Origin: Branchiostoma floridae
Lineage: Eukaryota > Chordata > Leptocardii > Amphioxiformes > Branchiostomatidae
Direction: 5' to 3'
DNA: 64,000 nucleotides
NCBI RefSeq assembly: GCF_000003815.2
Contig: NC_049989.1
Span: 7,714,195 to 7,778,194 of the forward strand
Part shown: positions 57,736 to 64,000 of the stretch, piece by piece
Numbering within the stretch: position 1 is the first letter of the stretch
Layout of the letters: every line of letters begins with the position of its first letter
Program-made: the position numbers and the translations under genes
The notes under the pieces: model-generated
Told to the model about the DNA's origin: nothing
Databases searched by the model: none
The model's input: only the letters and a program-made list of their open reading frames with translations

Positions 57736-58048
57736 GGGGTGGTGGTGTTACAATATGTACATTCTATCTATGTGGCATCTATGTGGAGAAATCATCTGGT
57801 CAACATGCCGTAATATATAAACCTACGCAATCTGTGAAATGGCATTTTATTCTAAGCGTCTACCTACTAAGGAGATGTCAGAAGGGACCATATGTTGCTG
57901 ATAATGTATTAGAAAGTGCTGTTAAGGATATACTCGTGTGGTTTGGTAGGAGTTATTTGTGTTTCTTCATACAAAAGTTATAGAACTGCAATCTTCCTAA
58001 TTGTGGTCTTCCTAATTTCCCAGGTTTAAGTTTTGTGTGGTGACCTGA

Positions 58049-62073
<4,025 letters not shown>

Positions 62074-62228
62074 GGTATCATCATCTCCTGTTGATCCTAT
62101 TTTATCTATCCTCTCCCTTTTTCCTAACCCTGTAACCAATACAGATTTGTGAAAATGTATGTATCATGTCATTATCATTTTGACATGTTAACTTGATACA
62201 AATCAATATGTACTAGATATAAATCAAT
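62074..62228 (+). other. Start of MAPK7 3' UTR
   Basis: No poly(A) signal was found before the SINE at 62229, so the 3' UTR may continue into or past it. Confidence 0.4.
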
Positions 62229-62650
62229 AAGTCGCGCAGTGGCAGCATTTGCGGCTTGAGACCGAGAGGTTGCGGGTTCGAATCCAGCTGCTGTGTCACC
62301 GATCTTGTGCCCTTGGGAAAGGCACTTTACACGACTTTCCTCACTTAACTCATGTGTAAATGAGTATCTAGTGGCCTTGTGTGGCTAGGTGGGGCTATGT
62401 GGCCGAGACAGGCCTTACGGGCATGTTCGGGCATGAGCGGAACCCGCCATGGCACACGAGTCGGGGGTAGGAGGAACCCCCTACATCCTTGGTTGGAAGT
62501 CCTCCTAGGAGACGGATACTCTGTACAAACAAAGCTGCATCTGCTGGAGCCGCCTCACACGTTGCATACAGTTGCCCCTGTGAGACTTAATGCTCCAGTA
62601 GACGAGAGGGTAGAGAAGGAATTGCACACCCCTCCTTCACCATAAAAAGT
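62229..62650 (+). mobile_element. tRNA-derived SINE, plus strand
   Basis: A-box-like TGGCAGCATTTGCGG (about 62240-62254), perfect B box GGTTCGAATCC (62275-62285), then TGTCACCGATCTTGTG and GGGAAAGGCACTTTACACGA as in the minus-strand SINE at 24040. The 3' half differs from that copy, so the two may belong to different subfamilies with a shared head. The tail end is not sharply defined. Confidence 0.72.
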
Positions 62651-63700
62651 CATGTGCAGGTCAGGCAAACAGGCAAAATAGCCTGTCTGCCTCCTTATCT
62701 GTCCAATCGACAGGAGAAACCAAACAAGAGCTTTTAAAAAAAGCTGGTCTTTCGCTTACTTATATTGTGTAGGTAAAACTTTTACCAGATGAGTTTCAGA
62801 ACAGTTTCAATGGTATGAACTAGGGGTGGGTACTGGAACAGAAAATTCAGGTACAGGTACAAAGGATCAGGTGCAGGTCCGGACTTGATGGTCTGTGAAA
62901 ACTTTTGAAGGGGCGATACTCAAAACAATTGTCCATTTCGCTACTAAGGAATTAGTGGAGTATCTGATTACCACTGGTGTTATAAAGTCCTATGTTCATG
63001 TGAACAACACTTGTTCTGTACGTTGACGTACAAAGTTTATTCAATTTGTTCTCGTAATTTATTGCACCAGTAAGCCCTTAAACGTATAGATGCCTGCTGA
63101 TATAATGTGTTCATTTTCTAATTGGTGCAGCATCCAGTTTACTGATTTTTGTCAGGTCTGTGTCTGTTAATAAAATTGTACTTAATGAGTTTCAAAATGC
63201 AAATGCAGTTTCATTGTGGTATGTTGAAAGGAACGTTTCATTTCTTTTCGGAATGCAAAATTATTGAGATTTTGATTCATTACGTCAGTGGTTATGGGCC
63301 ACAAACTCACTCCATCGGGGTAGCTTGGAATCTTCTCATTTGAAATCAATTAGATAAAATATTAGTCAGTGTATTTTACATATATCAAAGAGGGATACAC
63401 TTTTGTTGAAGTTTCTTCCACGAAGATCCCTTGAAATTTCGAGTAGTAAGCAATTTTCCACATGCAACCGCCTCCCACCCCACGTCAGATCTCTGCACAA
63501 TTCTGGATTTCATAGAGGTAATTCTCCACATCGTGACTTAGGCTCTGGGTCATTTCAACTTGAGAAGGATCAGAGGACTGATCGAAAGCGTCGGTATATA
63601 AGCGCTTTATTTTGTGCACGGATATATGGTCCTAAAATTGTAACATCGTAATAACACATCAAAATCGCGACACCCCTTCCCAACATGCGACACTCCCTTG
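62651..63700. other. Downstream flank, no gene recognised
   Basis: Contains a degenerate CAGGTACAGGTACAAAGG run near 62850. Small frames are present but none has supporting features. Confidence 0.35.
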
Positions 63701-63707
63701 GGACAAA

Positions 63708-63748
63708 ATGGTGGCGCCCATGGACGCCAACGAAAACAATATACTAGT
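63708..63748 (+). CDS. Possible first coding exon, weak
   Basis: ATG in fair context (GACAAAATGG) starts MVAPMDANENNIL and meets a donor-like ACTA|GTAGGT at 63749. Without the next exon this cannot be confirmed. Confidence 0.15.
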
Positions 63749-63879
63749 AGGTTTTGTTATCGCAGGCCTGTAATGAATTGCTATTTGTTCCAACATATGC
63801 AACTATACAAAAGTAGTTGTCTATACATGCGACGTTCCGGGCGAGCTCTCTCCGGTCACCGACCTTCCAAAATTTCCAC

Positions 63880-63984
63880 ATGGCTGGGGAGGACGCGAGA
63901 CGCCGCCAGCGAGACCCCGACGGCTGTTTAATAACACCAAGGAGGTTAAAAAAGACCTCGTCAGAGAACTTGATGCTGTGCCTT
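63880..63984 (+). CDS. Possible start of a gene at the right edge
   Basis: A strong start context (TCCACATGG) in a locally GC-rich patch opens MAGEDARRRQRDPDGCLITP, then RRLKKTSSENLMLCL and a TAG (34 or so codons). The basic, polar composition is coding-like. It may be a complete small frame or a first exon spliced before the stop (a weak GGAG|GTTAAA site lies at about 63941). The gene would run beyond the window. Confidence 0.22.
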
Positions 63985-64000
63985 TAGGAGATTCATAAAT

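Overview
The window looks like a piece of a chordate nuclear genome, most likely an amphioxus (Branchiostoma) or a close relative. This is inferred from its content: multi-exon orthologues of MAPK7/ERK5 and LRRC43 with GT-AG introns, AATAAA poly(A) signals, tRNA-derived SINEs, decayed non-LTR retrotransposon tails and very long foldback elements. It has no operon-like organisation. A 570-base run of N marks an assembly gap at 55780-56349.

Region 1 (about 0.3-28 kb) is the unusual part. It holds at least nine intact very short reading frames (28-34 codons), all on the plus strand. Each encodes little more than one hydrophobic, membrane-spanning segment. One related copy has lost its start codon, and an 80-residue tail-anchored protein lies at the left edge. 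Eight of the micropeptides share an MS-I/L start and an invariant glutamine just before the hydrophobic stretch; they split into a left group (starts 1456, 5015, 8773, 11378) and a right group (22044, 23110, 25191, 27723). A second family sits at 14281 and 16248, and a singleton at 20112. In most of them the stop codon lies 1-35 bases before a 5' splice site, so the whole frame sits in one internal exon and the 3' UTR is in a separate exon. Three left copies keep nearly identical 3' UTRs with AATAAA. Three left copies and the distant 16248 gene share a promoter-like module (TAACCA...GGCATAA). Size and topology recall the sarcolamban/sarcolipin/phospholamban class of SERCA-regulating micropeptides, but no diagnostic motif proves that.

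Region 2 (28-37.4 kb) is dominated by a 5.4 kb foldback transposon (29948-35325). It has terminal inverted repeats of about 0.79 kb, a 9-bp target duplication and an inner palindrome built from 51-bp repeats packed with consensus splice sites. It ends about 100 bases before a single-exon gene for an unrecognised 114-residue protein.

Region 3 (37.4-46.8 kb) is LRRC43 on the plus strand in 15 exons. One extra base in exon 6 breaks an otherwise fully consistent frame.

Region 4 (48.9-55.8 kb) is a minus-strand basic helix-loop-helix leucine-zipper transcription factor in three coding exons. Its first intron is almost entirely a 3.7 kb inverted-repeat element with 66-bp satellites.

Region 5 (57.4-62.1 kb) is MAPK7/ERK5 on the plus strand, arranged divergently from the bHLH gene. 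Its promoter carries TATA, CCAAT, CRE-like and perfect MEF2 motifs. A SINE follows at 62.2 kb, and the last kilobase may hold the first exon of another gene.
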